A DNA stretch of 15,938 bases, taken from NCBI GenBank assembly GCA_029932895.1, contig JAOZPF010000030.1, forward strand, positions 1-15,938, written 5' to 3'. Source of the stretch: Anaerolineae bacterium. Its GTDB lineage: Bacteria > Chloroflexota > Anaerolineae > B4-G1 > DUEL01. Position numbers and translations under genes: made by a program. The notes below the pieces were generated by a model that made no database searches, had not been told where the DNA came from, and saw only the letters and a program-made list of their open reading frames with translations. The stretch's first letter is position 1; each line of letters begins with the position of its first letter. Below are positions 14,913 through 15,938 of this stretch, piece after piece.

Positions 14913-15938
14913 TGACCAAACCCAAAAACACAGGTCGGAAACCACCAACCCCCCACCCGCAATCCGCGATCAGCAACCTACCCCTGGCGATTTGCCTGGT
15001 CATATCCTTTCTGTTGCGCCTCGTCCCGCTGGGCCGTTACGTCACCCCTGACGAGCCAGCCTGGGTCTATCGCTCCATTCTCTTTCTCGACGCGCTGGCG
15101 ACCCGCGATTGGGCGGCGGTCCCTGTCACCGGCCATCCCGGTGTGACGACGATGTGGCTGGGGGCGGTGGGAGTGGGAGTGCGGCGGCTGTTGGACCCTG
15201 CCGGGAGCGCGACCCACCTGGACTGGATTCGCCACCTGGCTTGGCTCTCGCCCGAGAACGGCGAGTCCTTCCGCCACCTGGCCTATTTCCTCTCGACCGG
15301 TCGCATCGCTGTTGCCCTGGTCACTACCCTGGGCCTCCTGGTCGCTTATTGGATGACCGCACGGCTCTCTGACCGGCGCGTGGCGCTGGTGGCGACGGGA
15401 TTGTGGGGCTTTTCTCCCTTTCTGGTGGGCCATTCTGGTCTCTTGCACACCGACGCACTGCTGGCGACCTTTACCCTGTTGGCTCTGTTAGCTGCCCTCA
15501 ACGCGCTACGGGGACCGCACCCGGCCCGCTGGTGGGCTCTATCTGGCTTTCTCACCGGCCTGGCTCTGCTCACCAAGCTTACGGCGCTTGCCTTGCTGCT
15601 CTTTATCCTGGGTATACAGGCCACCGTGCTGGGAATACGCGCCCTGAAATGGCTGCGTTCCTTCCACCTACTGCCGCTCCTGCATCGTCCATCCTCTCCC
15701 CCTTCATCGTCCCATCGTTCATCGTCCATTTCCCCATCGTCCCATCGTTCATCGTCCATTTCCCCATCGTCCCATCGCTCATCGTCCGTTCCCCCATCGT
15801 CCCATCGCTCATCGTCCGTTCCCCCATCGTCCCATCGCTCATCGCCCATTCCCCCATCGTCCCATCGCTCATCGTCCGTTCCTCCATCGTCCCATCGCTC
15901 ATCGTCCGTTCCTCCACCGTCCCACCGCTCATCGTCCG
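14909..15938 (+). CDS. GT39/PMT-type integral membrane glycosyltransferase, C-terminus cut by window edge
   Basis: I translated from the ATG at 14909, which overlaps the phosphohydrolase stop (ATGATGA; the ATG at 14912 is an alternative). The frame stays open to the right edge (343 codons). After a short polar N-terminus, a first membrane helix (about 23-41) leads into TPDEPAWVYRS with the acidic Asp48-Glu49 pair expected in GT-C enzymes of the PMT/GT39 type. TGHPGVTTMWLG (74-85) and further helices at about 131-150, 157-174, 181-200 and 208-245 follow. Such enzymes take a sugar from polyprenyl phosphate and transfer it to protein or glycan on the outer face; acceptor and sugar are unknown. 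From about residue 266 the chain enters a repeated SSHRSSSISP-type decapeptide encoded by a 30-bp tandem repeat, unusual in this family and placed in a loop after a helix. Confidence 0.85.
   Translation, partial: MMTKPKNTGRKPPTPHPQSAISNLPLAICLVISFLLRLVPLGRYVTPDEPAWVYRSILFLDALATRDWAAVPVTGHPGVTTMWLGAVGVGVRRLLDPAGSATHLDWIRHLAWLSPENGESFRHLAYFLSTGRIAVALVTTLGLLVAYWMTARLSDRRVALVATGLWGFSPFLVGHSGLLHTDALLATFTLLALLAALNALRGPHPARWWALSGFLTGLALLTKLTALALLLFILGIQATVLGIRALKWLRSFHLLPLLHRPSSPPSSSHRSSSISPSSHRSSSISPSSHRSSSVPPSSHRSSSVPPSSHRSSPIPPSSHRSSSVPPSSHRSSSVPPPSHRSSS
15706..15938 (+). repeat. 30-bp minisatellite inside the GT39-like gene
   Basis: Seven complete 30-base units run from 15721 to 15930, with a partial copy before and one cut by the window edge. 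A unit reads ATCGTCC, a short ATT/GTT + C/T-rich spacer, then CATCGTCCCATCG(T/C)TC, so it contains nested ATCGT submotifs. Units 3 and 4 (15781-15810, 15811-15840) are identical; others differ at a few positions, mostly T/C. The period is ten codons, so copy-number change keeps the frame. All three plus frames are open through the array. No unique spacers exist, so it is not CRISPR. Confidence 0.95.

Noticed and set aside
14130..14948. 272-codon minus-strand frame opposite the AlkP-superfamily gene
   Set aside because: The plus strand carries the metal-site motifs; the minus frame has no recognisable domain.
15346..15932. Minus-strand frames encoding repeated DERWDDG or MSDGTMGER units
   Set aside because: They are reverse readings of the 30-bp repeat, which lacks stops in most frames. 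The plus strand is continuous with a membrane glycosyltransferase.
15706..15938. CRISPR array
   Set aside because: Units are directly adjacent with no unique spacers, and no cas gene is present.

Overview
The window looks like a chromosomal segment of a GC-rich Chloroflexota bacterium, probably Anaerolineae-like. This rests on gene content rather than a marker gene: a BTAD-type giant regulator, a cyclase-ATPase-TPR protein resembling soluble adenylyl cyclase, a secreted FG-GAP protein ending its N-terminal domain in YPITVDPL, and a glycosyltransferase/AlkP-superfamily cluster. No rRNA, tRNA, CRISPR array, transposase or phage gene was seen.

Left arm (1-11,106), all on the minus strand, read from right to left. 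It starts with a roughly 1384-residue protein carrying two class III cyclase domains, an AAA/STAND-type ATPase and a TPR array. Ten bases later comes a 1037-residue regulator (SARP/BTAD, ATPase, TPR, C-terminal HTH) whose ribosome-binding site overlaps the stop codon of the cyclase gene. After a 174-bp gap with an AT-rich palindromic repeat comes a 75-residue unrecognised protein. Its stop overlaps (ATGA) the start of a secreted FG-GAP beta-propeller protein that runs off the left edge after at least 1143 residues. The two large proteins share an ATPase-TPR core with different effector domains, so the block reads as a sensing/regulation unit next to an exported surface protein. The link is inferred from position only.

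Centre (11,107-11,386). This divergent intergenic region holds a decayed FmdB-type zinc-ribbon gene fragment and two back-to-back promoter-like sequences. The rightward one lies so close to the surE start codon that a leaderless mRNA is predicted.

Right arm (11,387-15,938), plus strand. It holds surE, broken by an apparent one-base deletion; a polyprenyl-phosphate-type GT2 glycosyltransferase with its own near-consensus promoter, whose -35 overlaps the surE stop; a COG3379-like AlkP-superfamily phosphohydrolase (ATGA overlap); and a multi-spanning GT39/PMT-type glycosyltransferase (ATGA overlap) that runs off the right edge. The last gene contains an in-frame 30-bp tandem repeat (7 full copies plus partial ends) encoding a Ser/Pro/His/Arg-rich decapeptide repeat. 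GT2 plus GT39 suggests a lipid-linked sugar donor made on the cytoplasmic face and used by a membrane transferase.
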